Assembly (NCBI GenBank): GCA_964030475.1 | Contig: CAXIPT010000001.1 | Coordinates: 5,383,652-5,447,651 of the forward strand | DNA from: Tethya wilhelma | Lineage: Eukaryota > Porifera > Demospongiae > Tethyida > Tethyidae | Length of the DNA: 64,000 bases | Direction: 5' to 3' | Shown: positions 36,255 to 49,000 of the stretch, piece by piece | Numbering within the stretch: position 1 is the first letter of the stretch | Layout of the letters: each line of letters opens with the position of its first letter | The notes under the pieces: model-generated | Told to the model about the DNA's origin: nothing | The model's input: only the letters and a program-made list of their open reading frames with translations | Database searches by the model: none | Program-made: the position numbers and the translations under genes

Positions 36255-38328
36255 TCATATTGGTATTTTCAACACTACAAGTTCATTGGGAGTGAGTAGA
36301 AACAGTGCCCAGTCGTTGGTAGGCTGCATGCCAAGGATCTGAGTTGGTGAAGAGAGCGTGTGAACATTCTCGACAGCCTTATTGCCTTTGAGACCATCCG
36401 CTGGCTGGAGATAGACAAAGATGTGCCTTGAACAATCAGAAATAGCAGCGTATTTCAGGGAAGGTGGGCACACGGTGAATTTACGATCTTCTTTTGATGC
36501 TTGGATGTAAGCGAGAGCGTTGAACGTTGACTTGTGGTGCCAGGAAGGCTTTGTGGGGTCCTTGATGATGGCATCAGGCTGCCAGATGATTGCATCAACA
36601 TCGTGACGGAGAGAGAAGTAGGGGAGTAGGCCAGGAGAAGAGAGGGAGGTGAACACCAACTGATGACCACCAAGACCAGCCTGAAATAGAACAAGCATCA
36701 ACATCATAGCATTTATTTTATAGCCAAATTCTATTTTCTTGTGTTAGTTAGTTCAGTTATATACCTTCTGGACAATCGTTCCATTTTCAGCTATCACAAA
36801 CAGCGAAGAATCCTCATCTGAGGTGTCACAATCCTCCAGGTTCTCCGATACCAGGGGGCGGAGTTTCTTCCTAGGAGGTTGCTTTTCTTCCTCCACTGCT
36901 GGAGAGTCCTTGTCCTCGGAATTGGTCGCCTTCCTCATCTTAGTCAGCAGCTCTTGGGCTTTCTGTAGCTCCTCCACTGACAGGTCATTTCCACGATATG
37001 GTGCAGCCTTTCCTTGGTCCTCCTTCATAAGACACGGCCACTGCACTCCTCCATCCTTCTTCTCAAGTGTGACTTCTAGGCTGTGTTCACAATCAAACAG
37101 ACATCAGCAAGATAGCTATAAATAAGCATATTTACAGTTCATTCAACATACACTTTGTTCTCAATGGTCCAGGCACTAGCATCAGGGTCAATTGGTGCGT
37201 AGAGACCATCTCTAAAGAAGGTAGTACCATCTGTGAGACCCACCACTACTTGGTTTGGTTCAATCACACAATCAATCTCCTTCTTTGTGACATCTTTGGG
37301 AAGCTCGAACAATATCGTCACATCAGTTTCACTCTGGTTCCACTTGTAGTTGGAAGGCTTGTCGTATCCCAGACCATAGTGATGTTCCTGTGGATCACTT
37401 TCATAGTGTTCATCTCGATCAGCATCCTCAACCATTTCCTGTTGGGCAGAAGGCATAGCATCACTGAGAAGCAGTAGGTAGGTGGATCCATCAGAACATC
37501 TCTGAAATACTGCATAGAGAGCAAGCGCTCGTGATTCAAACGATGTGACTAGAGAAACAGATTCTACTAGTAGCTCTAAAGGAGAAGACGCTTCTGTAAT
37601 GACGCTGGCTCTAAACCTGATTCTGTGCCACCTGTAGCTGGTGACTGGAGAGGTGGCGGTGGTGGTGGTCTGGTTGGTCTTCTTGGGAGGGTCAAGAAGC
37701 TCCACACTGACCACATCAGCAGAGAGACCATCTTGAGCTAGTGCGGCAGCAATAATCATGACTGAATTTTTCTCTGCTGCTTCAAACTGAGTAAGAGTCT
37801 TCCACTGAGCAGCTTCGTGATTTCTTTTTCCAGTGTTGAAGAGGATAACCTCATTGCCGCCATTGCAAAACACACAGAGATATTCGTTTAGGAAAGAAAA
37901 AGTGGCATTGCTAGATCCGATTGGCTCAATACGAATCCCAGAGTAGACAGCTTGGAAGGACAAGGAATCATCCTGAATAGATTTATTTACTACATATATA
38001 ATTGTACATAAAAGATATATACATGAAGAAAATTATATGACATCGATTGTCGTCAAAACCAACGTAGATATCTAACCTGAAACTTTCCCTGCTGTATGCA
38101 GCCGTCATTTCCGAGCCAATAAACGCTGCTGCTGTAGTAAGGGTCAACAGCTAGGTGGTTGTGCAAGGAGAAAGCACGTGTATGTTGGAAAGAGAAGTCC
38201 TCCTCCTTCATCTTGGCTACATGTACACCACCAGCTAGCACCCCACTTTTAAACGAGAGAGAACTTTCAGAAAGCTTGTAGCCCTCAAAATTCACATTCA
38301 GAAGGTCTCTGTTAGGTTTGAAAGCCAT
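36255..38328 (-). CDS. NUDCD1: NudC domain-containing protein 1
   Basis: Four exons: 38077-38328, 37152-37972, 36765-37080 and 36255-36680. They sum to 1815 bases, or 604 residues (human 583). The start MAFKPNRDLLNVNFEGYKLS aligns with the human LLDPRFEGYKLS region. A CS/p23-like NudC domain lies at about residues 290-370 (ETDVTILFELPKDVTKKEI, DGLYAPIDPDASAWTIENK, VTLEKKDGGVQWPCL). The C-terminal beta-propeller-like part contains SLRHDVDAIIWQPDA, STFNALAYIQASKEDRKF and ILGMQPTNDWALFLLT, matching human NUDCD1 (CML66). Human NUDCD1 is an HSP90 co-chaperone-like adaptor reported to bind COPI and propeller-fold clients. The third to fourth exon region includes an acidic, Lys-rich insertion. Convergent with PRELID3 (about 100 bp between stops) and divergent from RECQL4. 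Confidence 0.93.
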
Positions 38329-38450
38329 GCTTTTGCTGCTTCTCTTCTGTGGTTTGGAATGAGAGTTCACAGAGTTCAATTAGCACGTTGTAAAGGGAAA
38401 TTCCCTTCATGTTGTAATTTTGGCGGGAACTGCAGTTGTAATCACAAATT
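38329..38450. promoter_or_regulatory. Divergent NUDCD1/RECQL4 promoter
   Basis: Only 122 bp between the two start codons on opposite strands. It contains an E2F-type site (separate entry). Confidence 0.6.
38418..38430. promoter_or_regulatory. E2F-type site upstream of RECQL4
   Basis: TTTTGGCGGGAAC matches the E2F consensus TTTSSCGC plus the GGGAA extension. It lies 21 bp upstream of the proposed RECQL4 ATG. E2F/DP drives S-phase replication genes, and RECQL4 is a replication-initiation factor, so the site fits. Confidence 0.65.
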
Positions 38451-41400
38451 ATGGAAAGAAAGAGTAAGTGTGCATGTTCTGCTTGAAAATAATGCTGTCA
38501 ATTGCTCATATATTATACACAAAGGTCAAGAAAGACAGCTCCTTTCTATAAAGAAAGAGCTGAAGTGCTGGGAGAGCATGTTTCAAAGGAAACATGGTAG
38601 AAAACCATCAAAAGTGAGTTCAACAATAGATGTTAAAGTTTGAGTAAATTTTATTAATTTATTTGCAGGTGGATATTGAAGAAAGTCCAGCTGAAATTAA
38701 AGGTATCATTTCACTTGTTTTAATTATTATGACCTGAAGGTGTTCATCGTGTCATCCTTAATTTTACAGACACCTATTGTCAGTACCAAAAGTTGAAGAA
38801 GAGGATTTCTTCAGCCAAAGAAGAGGTTACTCCCAGAACAGCCATAGATGATTCATCAACAGTTGGTGAAAATGAAGTGTTTGGGTCGTTCTTGAACAAA
38901 AAGCCAAAGGAACATGTTCTCAAAGATGCCCTACAGCATGACACTCCACCTGAGAAGCGGACCACATGGAAACTTCGTCGTTGGACCAAAGAAGCTGGCT
39001 ACAAGACTGTGGTGATGAGTGGAGAGAAGAAGACAATATCTACTGATGATGACGACGATGATGAAACCAAGTCAACAAGGACACAGGACATGGTAATGTT
39101 TCATTCACACACACTATAAACACTGTTATGGTAATACTGTGAAGAGCATTGTAATTGTAGTATATCCAACAACACACAGAACCAGCCAAATGTCAAGAAG
39201 AAAGATGACAAACATGAAATGTTTGATCAAGGTCGCATGGATTCGACTCCTGAGACTGAAACTATGATGGACAGCAATGAAAGTGAACATAGTGATGAAG
39301 TATTGACTATTGCTGGAGGGTATCACAGGACGTCATTGGGAAAGGACAAGAGACTGAAATACAACTGGGGTGTGTCAAAGAATTGGCTTGACCGCTGCAA
39401 ACCTGACCTCACCAGTTTGAGCTCACACAACGAAGATGTCTCTGAGAAAGATGTGACACTGATCAATGATGATATGGGCAGTGAGATTGAAGGCCACAGT
39501 TTGACCACTCCAAGCCTAGGACATAAGGAAGAGATGTTGGATGGTTTTGACGAATATCCTGAGAATGACGTGAAGGACCGTAGCTTCACTGGGAGTGATT
39601 CTAGTGGGGATGTTCCTTCAATTATGACAATGTCACAAGAACAGAAGTGGGAGGAGCTTATTGTGGCAAAGACCGGCACTTTTGTAGAAGAACCACCTTT
39701 TGAAAAACCACCAAAACCAGAAATTGCTTCTTCAGTATTTGATATTATTGACACACCTTCACGTGCACACAATATGCCACATCATGACTCACATGTACAC
39801 ATTGATGTGACTGAGCACAACCAACCATCCAAACATATTGAAAGTGAAACCAAATTGGGGGTAGATGCAATAGTTTCGACTACTTCTAAAGAGAAGACAT
39901 CGTTACCAAGAAACAAATCATTTTATGCATCAACTTCATGTGTGACAATGGAAAGCAGTGAAATGAAGTCTTATAGATTGACTTCCAATAACAGGAGCCT
40001 TAAGAGTGACAGCAGCAGCTTATCCACTGCGTGTGATAGTGCCTCATCAAATAAAGTACCTGGCAAAGCTAATACTGTTGCATTTTTCGAATATCCAACC
40101 TCAAGACAGACTAATCCTGTGAGACAAGATGCTGCTGAGTGTAGCGCCGAAATTGTGGAGGAATTCAAAGACAGGGAGAATGGCAATTCTGTTCCAGCTG
40201 AGGACAGCCCAGTCACAAAGGGTAACAGATCAAGGTTAGTTGAGCATTCACATTAAAATTTGTTCTTGTCTTTATTTCACGTATCTGTGAATTCATACAG
40301 ACCTAACAGTACAACTAGTGTCGGCAGAACCTTTACCAATGTGAGTGAAAACTTTGTTCGTCTCAACATGAAGAAGCGAGGCTACTCTCGTCGACCTGGT
40401 AAGGCACTGACAGGCTCTGCCTACAAGAGACAAGCGTGGAAGAAGAACCAAAAGAGCAGCTCAGGAGCTGGTGGTGGTGGAGCCAAGAGAGGAAACCGTA
40501 ATGTGTGCTTCAAGTGTGGGAAACCAGGTCACTGGGCCAAGAATTGCACCAACAAGGGCGGATCAAAGAATCTTGGCTCATTTGCTGGAGAGAAAGTGAA
40601 GTTTTCTGAAGAGATGGCACTAGGTGTTGGCGAGGAGATGGACAGGGGGACTCTTGAGGAGCTGGCTCAGAACAGTCCTTTCCCCAGTGTCAAGGATGCT
40701 GCCGTGATGGCTACTGGAGTGAAGTTTGACAAGATTATCAACGATAAGACGAAAGAAAAAGATGCCTTTCAGAACAAAGAAGGTACTACAGATGAGGTTG
40801 AGGATGAAGTGAACGTGACCCCATCTTCAAGCTATGTGGCACCACCTCCACGTCATGTTCCCTCAAGGACACCACCTCCTCCTTCAATAGAACCACTGTA
40901 TCCACCTGTTGAGGGCAACATCATTGGTGAGACTTAATTAGAAAATATAACCCTGGTAAGAAGCGCATTGGCATTACACTGCCATTCTTGTACATTTGCA
41001 GCTACCCCAAAGCCAGTCTATGCTGCTCTGAAGAAGTTTGGTCACACTGCATTTCGACCTGGTCAAGAAGAAGCCATCATGAGAATCTTATCAGGTAGTA
41101 ATTAATCAGCTCAAATATTGTCGTAGATATTATTCACCTACATTCTCTTGATAAAAAATACTTCAGGTATTTCCACCATTGTCATCCATTCCACTGGCTC
41201 TGGCAAGTCCCTGTGCTACCAGCTACCAGCCTACCTCTACTCTCAGGCCCACTCCCCCTGTGTGACCCTCGTCATATCCCCACTGGTCTCTCTCATGGAG
41301 GACCAAGTCCGCAACTTCCCCCCCGGATTGAGAGGCTCCTGTCTTCACACCAATCAAACTCAGAACCAGAGAGAGAAGGTGCTGTGTGACGTGGTCGAGG

Positions 41401-44189
41401 GAAGGGTCGATGTCCTGCTGCTCTCTCCCGAGGCACTGGTGGGCGGAGCCTTGTGGAGTAGGCGAAGTGGTGGCATGTATTCACTGAAACAGCTGCCACC
41501 TGTTGCGTTTGCATGCATTGACGAGGTTCACTGTGTGTCAGAGTGGAGTCATAACTTCAGGCCATCCTACCTGAGAATATACAAGGTATGCCTCCTCTAC
41601 ACACACCATAGATGTACATATGTGTACATGGTATTGAAAACTATACTGTATAGTTGGAAAGTTTCACAGGGTTTAACTTTTGCAGTTTTCACAGATCACG
41701 ATCCATCCACAATTTTTCTGTAATGTATATACTGTATGGGCATCGTTTTGCACAACTCATCCGCGAAAGTTAAAAGACATAATGCTTGACGAGAGACATC
41801 TGCGAAAGTTAGACACCACAAAACTTTCTCGCTATACAGTACCAAATATATTTTTGCGTGATACGTACAGGTTTGTTAAAATTCCCCCCAACTGCACAGC
41901 TATGTATATATCCCTAGTGTACATGTGTATACACCATACACAATATCACAGTACTATGGTATGCATATATCAACCACTCTCTAGGTTCTCCAAGAGCGTC
42001 TTGGTGTTGGTTGTGTCCTTGGTCTGACAGCCACTGCCACTCACGCCACTGCCCTCTCAGTGGCTCAACACCTCTGCATCAGTGAAGAGAACATCATACG
42101 AGGACACATGCTTCCTGACAACCTCCACATCTCAGTGTCATGTGACCAGGACAGAGATCAGGTGAGCTCCCATGGCTCATGGCATTACTACTGAGGCAAT
42201 AAATGAAAGTGAACTTTTTTTTTAACTTTTCAATGCACAATACAGTGTGAGCATGCTAGTATAAAGCCAGCCCATTGTCTAGATGCTCCAGTGAGTGTCA
42301 TTTTGTGTCCTTTGCAGGCTTTGGTTGAGCTCTTGCAGAGTTCAAAGTTTTGTGGCTGTGAGTCCATCATTGTTTACTGCACGAGACAGCAACAGACAGA
42401 GAGAGTGGCTCAACTATTGAGGACTTGCCTGCAGTCTTTCAAGTCTGGCTGGAATGGGGGAACAGAGTATCAGGAATGTGAACATGATGATGATGATGTA
42501 GGAGACAGAGCCACTAAATCGAGAAAGAGAAAATCCGGTACAAACTCAAGAACGAAAAATTCCAAGAAGCGCAAGCTGGATTGGACTGCTGAGAGCTACC
42601 ACGCTGGGATGTCTGCCTCCCAACGGAAGAGAGTCCAGAATGACTTCATGACAGGGAGGCTGAGGATTGTGGTGGCCACGGTGGCGTTTGGGATGGGGCT
42701 GAACAAGGCTGACGTGAGAGCCATCATCCACTACAACATCCCCAAGAACTTTGAATCGTTTGTGCAAGAGATCGGGAGAGCTGGCAGGGATGGTCTTCCA
42801 GCATACTGCCACGTCTTCATCGACAAGGAGGTGTGTTTATATATGTGTGTGTGTGTGTGTGTGTGTGCACAGTACCAACACATGTTGTATGTATTAATTT
42901 TAGCAACATTTTACATGAACTTCATGCACATTCACAGGGAAATGATCTCTCAGAACTTCGTCGCCATGCCTACAGTAACACAATAGACCCGTATGCTGTT
43001 AAACAGCTACTAAGAAACGTATTCCCCTGCTGCAAGTGTCAAGAACAAAAGCAAGACTGTTCCTTAGACGGTACCACCGACCCTCCTTCAACAGCCCCTC
43101 CCAAGCTGGCTACACCTCGGTGGTGTGCAGGCCACGAGGTGACCATCCCAATTGAGACCACGGTACAGAGGCTCGACGTGAAAGAGGAGTGTATTTCAAC
43201 CCTCCTCTGCTACCTTGAGCTCCAAGGTTGGCTGGAAGTGATGAATGCTGTCAATGACGTGTGCACACTCAAGTGTTATGGTGGACCGAGGCAGCTCAGA
43301 GCCCTGGCTCAGAAGGTCCCAGCAGTGGCTGCTGCAGCTGCCAGAGAAAGAGAGAATGGTGAGCTCAAATCAGACTAAACCTTTTGATAAGAAGATGACT
43401 ATAGCTTTGATATCATTTGTATTCCTTCCACTATTAGGAGCGGATCTTGACTTCACTGGCAACTTGAGTTTCTCCTTGGTGAGGGTAGCTGACTCTATGG
43501 GCTGGGAGTCTCACATTGTGCGTTCGGAGTTAGCTGACCTACAGTACAATGACCGTGGGACTAATGGGACATCAGGAAAGACTAGGAGCACTGTCTTGGT
43601 TGAATTCAATACGCTGTCTTTCCACCTTCGTTCTCCCGGGGATTTGACACCAGATGAGAGAGATTATGTCTGCCAGTTCCTCTGCGATAGAGTTCGAAAC
43701 CAAGAAACAAGAGAGGTTGAGAAACTGCATCTTCTCCACGCCTCTTTACGATCCGTTGCCTGCACCAACCACTATGAGTGCTTTGAGGCTGGCTTCAATC
43801 AACAGGAAAATGATACAGCGTCAAACAACAGAGAGGGGGAATCGATATGTAGGCTCAAGGATCTCATTAGACGCTACTTCAGTAGCAGAGGTTTGAACTG
43901 TAATGATTTAGAGAGCCTTGGAATTTCCACTCTGTCAACTACAAGCAGCCAGCAGATCTTGTCTGAGTATGAACAACAGATTGAAAGAGACATTCACTCT
44001 CTTGTGACTATCCACAGTGACAGTGAGTTCACAGGGCGTTCAATCGCTCGCATCTTTCACGGCATAGCAAGTCCTTGCTTCCCTGCTGAGGTGTGGGGGA
44101 GACAGCAGCGATACTGGAGGAGATATCTTGATGTGGATTTCAACCTCCTCTGTCGAATTTCCACTAGAAAACTCCTTGAACTCAGATGA
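38451..44189 (+). CDS. RECQL4: RecQ-like helicase 4 with SLD2-like N-terminus
   Basis: Twelve exons: 38451-38463, 38525-38613, 38669-38702, 38770-39092, 39180-40234, 40301-40926, 41002-41094, 41167-41585, 41985-42161, 42318-42830, 42938-43358 and 43438-44189. They sum to 4515 bases, or 1504 residues (human 1208). The N-terminus ([19 protein letters not shown]) is the SLD2/DRC1-like helix; a long disordered region follows. [12 protein letters not shown], then a CCHC zinc knuckle [14 protein letters not shown], precede the helicase. Helicase motifs: FRPGQEEA, Walker [14 protein letters not shown], motif [30 protein letters not shown] and [10 protein letters not shown] basic nuclear-signal-like insertion (SRKRKSG, KKRKLD) splits the second RecA lobe. 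RECQL4 acts in origin firing with MCM10/CDC45 and in end resection. Motif II has Val where the human protein has Ala, with catalytic Asp-Glu retained. Confidence 0.95.
41644..41841. mobile_element. MITE-like element in a RECQL4 intron
   Basis: About 41-bp terminal inverted repeats: the left starts TACTGTATAGTTGGAAAGTT, and the right, read in reverse complement, starts TACTGTATAGCGAGAAAGTT, both continuing to TAACTTTYGCAG. Total 198 bp, non-coding. No convincing target duplication was found. Confidence 0.7.
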
Positions 44190-44383
44190 ATGACAATTTC
44201 TTTTATCAAGACACAGTAATTAATAATAATAACAATAATTATTTTTAACAGACCAAACTTTACAGTAACAGCCTATCAAGTATGTGAGTGTGTGTGTAGC
44301 TGAGAGTTGGCTGGTGTCTTATTGACAGACACTTACAGCATTGAAATTATGGACACTAAATATTGAGGTGTACACAGTGCTGA

Positions 44384-45839
44384 TTATGTAGAACCAGTAG
44401 CTAACTTTTCATCCTTGTACTGGTAGTGAAGATCCTTCACATCAGTCTGTGAGACTTTCACCCATCCAGTCTCCATCATGTGGTACACTGCAAGCATATG
44501 AGATGACTTGTGGTAAGTATATGCCAACTAAACACCCACAATCATGATGCAGTGAGCATGGCTATAGAGCGATACTAAAGGTTATGTACAATATTAGTTT
44601 GGGTTTGACATATTCAGGATATGAATCCAACACATGTAAGCTAGCTACTTCGGACAACCTAGGCATTAGCTATTCAAGCATCTCTTAAAAGGCCACAAAT
44701 CCCTGTGATAATACTTCTTACAATTGACTACTCCACCGCTATAAGCATCTCTGTGAGTGGCATGGTAGATGGCTCTCTTGCCCAACTCCCTAGCCTCCTC
44801 TACGCTCATGTCATAGTTATAACTACTGTCCAGAACCCCATAGGCATAGGTGGAGCCTGAGCCAACACTGAAGACGTGATGCGTCAGCCTTGTGCCATCG
44901 GTGTCAACATAATATAGACCAGGACCCTAGGGGTTGAAAGAAACAAGAGAATATGATAACGTGTCCCACTACAGGACAAAGATGGCCGCTAACCTTCTTG
45001 TCCCAGCCACAAATCATGGTACCCATTGATAAGCCCATGCCTTTGTAATAATAGACCATGTTGGCTAGTACTTTGGAGGCAGCTGCAACTGAGATTCGCT
45101 CTTTATTCCTCAATTCATACACCCTACATAATTAACAATGGCAAACATAGTATCATACACAAAATGACTTGGGTCATAATTCAGGCCTTTAACCCCACAC
45201 TTAAAACAATAACAGAAGTGGGGTGTACTTAGGAACCAAACGGTGTACAATAATCATTACAGACCTGCAGTAATACGCTAATCGCCTCTGCCAGAATGAA
45301 CAATCGGCTGCACCACCGGCCATTGTACCAAGGAGATAAGGATTAATCTCAATGACTTTTTTAACAGTCTGAGAAGCTGTGTGCGTTGTGTTGTGTGTGT
45401 GCAATAAAAACAACCAGTGAACAACATCTTTGGACTACTTATGAGGACACATACCAATCCACGAGCCAGCAGTAGCTCTGGAGTCCACTGCAACAATGAC
45501 ACCATGTTTGAATTTGAAGGCTAGAGTGGTTGTTCCGTGGGCAAACTCGATCTTAACACCAGATTCATTGTCGCCACAAAATGGCCTGAGGAACTCAACT
45601 GGCTGTATGGAGAGAACATCTTAATAGACCTTCAGTTTCACAATCATAATGATATCATGTAATTTTTGTACCTCAATCCCAGGTGGAACAGCAAAAGACA
45701 TTTGTTGCTGGTTGATATCTTGCAGGGGAAGATCAGTGGTAGGATCACCTAATGTTTCTTCATTGTGTGCCTTCTTCCTATAAGTCAAACAGTCTTGGAA
45801 AGAAAGAGAAGAGTACCTTTCGACCAGTGCTGAAGACAT
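44384..45839 (-). CDS. PSMB5: Proteasome subunit beta type-5 (chymotrypsin-like)
   Basis: Six exons: 45672-45839, 45455-45602, 45265-45376, 44994-45123, 44722-44926 and 44384-44487. They sum to 867 bases, or 288 residues (human 263). The mature enzyme begins at Thr80 in [12 protein letters not shown]; the Gly-Thr junction is the autocleavage site and Thr is the N-terminal nucleophile. Next come [95 protein letters not shown] and [14 protein letters not shown]. It provides the chymotrypsin-like site of the 20S core. No immunoproteasome paralogue (PSMB8) is in the window. The propeptide (79 residues) is longer than the human 59; exon 1 could hide a short unrecognised intron, but it reads open. 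Convergent with RECQL4, divergent from INTS8. Confidence 0.95.
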
Positions 45840-46000
45840 CTCTGAACCGCAACTTTCTGCTGACTTGCCTCACGAGGTAGATTAACCCTTTCACTGCAGA
45901 ATAAATTTTCTACTACATTTGGTACAGGGTCGATAGACTTAGATGTGCTAAATTCTAATTATACGAAACCCACTCGTGGCACCAACAAATTTTTGAACCT
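45840..46000. promoter_or_regulatory. Divergent PSMB5/INTS8 promoter
   Basis: 161 bp between opposite-strand start codons. No factor site could be called with confidence. Confidence 0.5.
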
Positions 46001-49000
46001 ATGGCTAAAACTGTGGAGGAAGATTCTCATTTCAAGATCCACGTAGCAAAAGCCAAGGACCTTCCACTTTCCTGGTATGAGCTAGTGTTGAGACCAGATA
46101 AATTTAAGGAGCACCTGCAGCATTTACGTGCTAATCCTCACTGTAAGTTTAATATTATTGTTTGTCATATTAAAAATCAGTATGTCCCTCTCCATGCTGC
46201 AGCTGAACCAACAGCTCTACAACTAATTGTTACTTTCCTTGAGAAAGCAGGTTGCTTCAGTGAAGAACAGGTGTGGTTCAAATACTAGTCTGACTAGTCT
46301 ATATTATATGGAAATAACCCGTCTCTCACTTGTAATTGTACAGTCATTACCAGCTGAAAATGGAGGTGTCTCTGAAAAGAAGAGGAAAACCTTGATAGAA
46401 TGTGCACTACTGTTAGCGTCATTCCTCCATTGGGATTTGGCACTGTTTGAAAAGAGGTAAGTGAGATATCAATTGGCACATAAGAAAGACAGAATGGTGT
46501 ATTTACCATAATTTGGCTAATATTTGCATTGAGGAAATTTTTGTTTACATCACCATTACCATTATAATACATGACTGTAGTAAGCACAATATTAAACACG
46601 CAAAATTTAAATTATGAAATATTTTCGATCCAAAAATATCTCAAACTACAGTACTATGTTACTGGGTGTATGTGCTCATTGTCACAGACTTCCAGATGCT
46701 GTCCAGTTTATCTTGACATCACAGCTCTCCAAAGCCTATCCTCTCAAGGGAGGGCCCCTTACTGATGAGGAGGAACCCTCACTGATAGCACACGTGATCG
46801 CCAATGTGTGGATCATCAGATACTTCACTCAAAATCAATATCAGTCGTTTCAACTGAGCAATGCTACTTCACTATTTGATATCACAAGTGCTAGTGCTGA
46901 ACAATACAAATTTGAGGTCAGTATCAGTATCTTGGGAAACCATAGTGTACAGCTATAATATGGCCCTGTTCTAACTCTGTCTTCATGTCAGAGACAGAGA
47001 CTCTGTCATGAGGTCTCTTCGGTCCACTCATGGAGGGCACTTTCAATATCCAATAACCAGATGGCGAACATGATTAGTATTGTATTACAGTATTATAGTC
47101 CATGAAAAATTATTGTCATATTTATCTTCCCCCCCCCCCCCAAGGTCACTCCATTAGTAGAGGGTGCAGTTGAGTTTTTAGAAAGTATTTGCAAGCTAGG
47201 TGGGTTAACTGAGAGTTTGAAGCCCCCCATGGCACGTGTGTGCCTGCCACTACCAGGGAGGAGTGGTGAGAGTGAAATGTATTTGGAACTGGAGGAAGAA
47301 AAGTGGACAATGTCCAGAGATGATCTTCTGTGTCAGGTGATTGATCACTAAAGTCCATCTGGTTTGAGAATGCTGGTAGAAAGAATTGAATAACTTTCTT
47401 ATTATCCAACCAATTTCAAATTTCAAATGCCATTGTAATGCCCTCGTTCTCCCCATTCTTTTGGTTGCTTTTCCAGCTTGCTATGTCTTACCGGTCAAAA
47501 ATTAGCTGCTTATCCCATAAGAAAAGTATTGGCCATAAGATAGTATTGACTGACATGTATACATTATGAATATTGTGAATCTCATTTTTGACCAGGTGTT
47601 CAACTTGTAGCAGCATTCTCAAACCAGATTGACTTTAGTTGGAGATATTATTACAATAGCTTCATGTGATGGACTTTCATTATCACTTTCAGATTCAATA
47701 TGTTCTTGGGTGCTACCATTTCTCAGTGGATGATTTTTCTGCTGCTTATTCTGCATTCAGTCAGTGTAAGAGGCTTCTTTCTGATACTCCTCTTCTCGTT
47801 AATCCTGCTGATCTTAGGGGCTACCTCCTGGCTTGTGAAAGCATGAGAGGCGGTGAGATTGAAGAGGAGATGACTTTGGAAGGGAAATTGGAGAGATTAA
47901 AGATTGCTGACCCCGAGGTAGAAGATTAGTGTCAACACAGTGAAGCTAGTACAGTATCCACTTTTTCCCTCTTCTTTTTTCTTCTTTAGAAAGTTATAGA
48001 CATTCTTATTGAGGATTTGACTCTCAAGGAAATACCATATGGATTCAGGTCTTCACTGGAAAGCGATATTGCAATGTCACTGGCCAACAAAGAGCAAACA
48101 AATGGAGCTCCAATGCCAAAGAAACAGAAACTGGACCCAAATTTTCACCTCACTATTTCCCTAGTAGATAGAGTCTGTCTATGTAATGGTGTACACTGTA
48201 CACTGGAAGGGAGACCACCCAGTTCAAGATTTTGGGAGCTGGTGCAACACCATGATGGCAACAGATGTCTTGACTTCATCTTCCATGTAAGTTGTACATA
48301 ACTTAAACCAGGCCTTTCCCTTATTACTAGGCATAGGGAAGCCTGCTTATGAGGCTAGTACTGTGTTACAGTTGTGCTCAATGTAGCATTGTTTCAATTG
48401 CTCCATTAGCTGTGTAGTAATAAAAAGTTCAAACCTCCTGAGACACTGCGGTTGAAGAACCTTCTTACGTAAGTCCTAGAGAGATGGATATATGTCTTAT
48501 ATGGTATACTATCTGTGCTTATTTAGGAGCCTGTGTAGTTGTTCTCAAAACTCTGTTGATGCCTGGAAAGCACTACTTCACTCCCCACTGAAGCACTTGT
48601 TCTCATTTGAGGTACAGGCAATAATATAATTATAATGTATATGTATATGTATGTCACATAGTCTTGTCCAGACTCTTTTACCAAGAGTTGTGTACTGTAG
48701 GTTATCAATTGTCTGGTAATGTAGATTTGATGTAGGGATAATTATGTTCCAGAGGTACAAGGCCTAATTAAGAACAAGGCTATAAGCACATTGGAGTGTT
48801 GTGTAATATTTTTGTCATCAGTCTACATCTTCACTACATCAAATCTACAATAATATCAGGCTCTTCCAAGTGTGCATGTGTGAAGACTATAGAGTGTGAA
48901 GACTATAGAGTGTAATAGTAAGACTTACTAGCCTTATTCCCAGGCCTTCCCCGGCACGTATTTTATATTTCACAAGTTGCAAAGTTATATATATTTGTGG

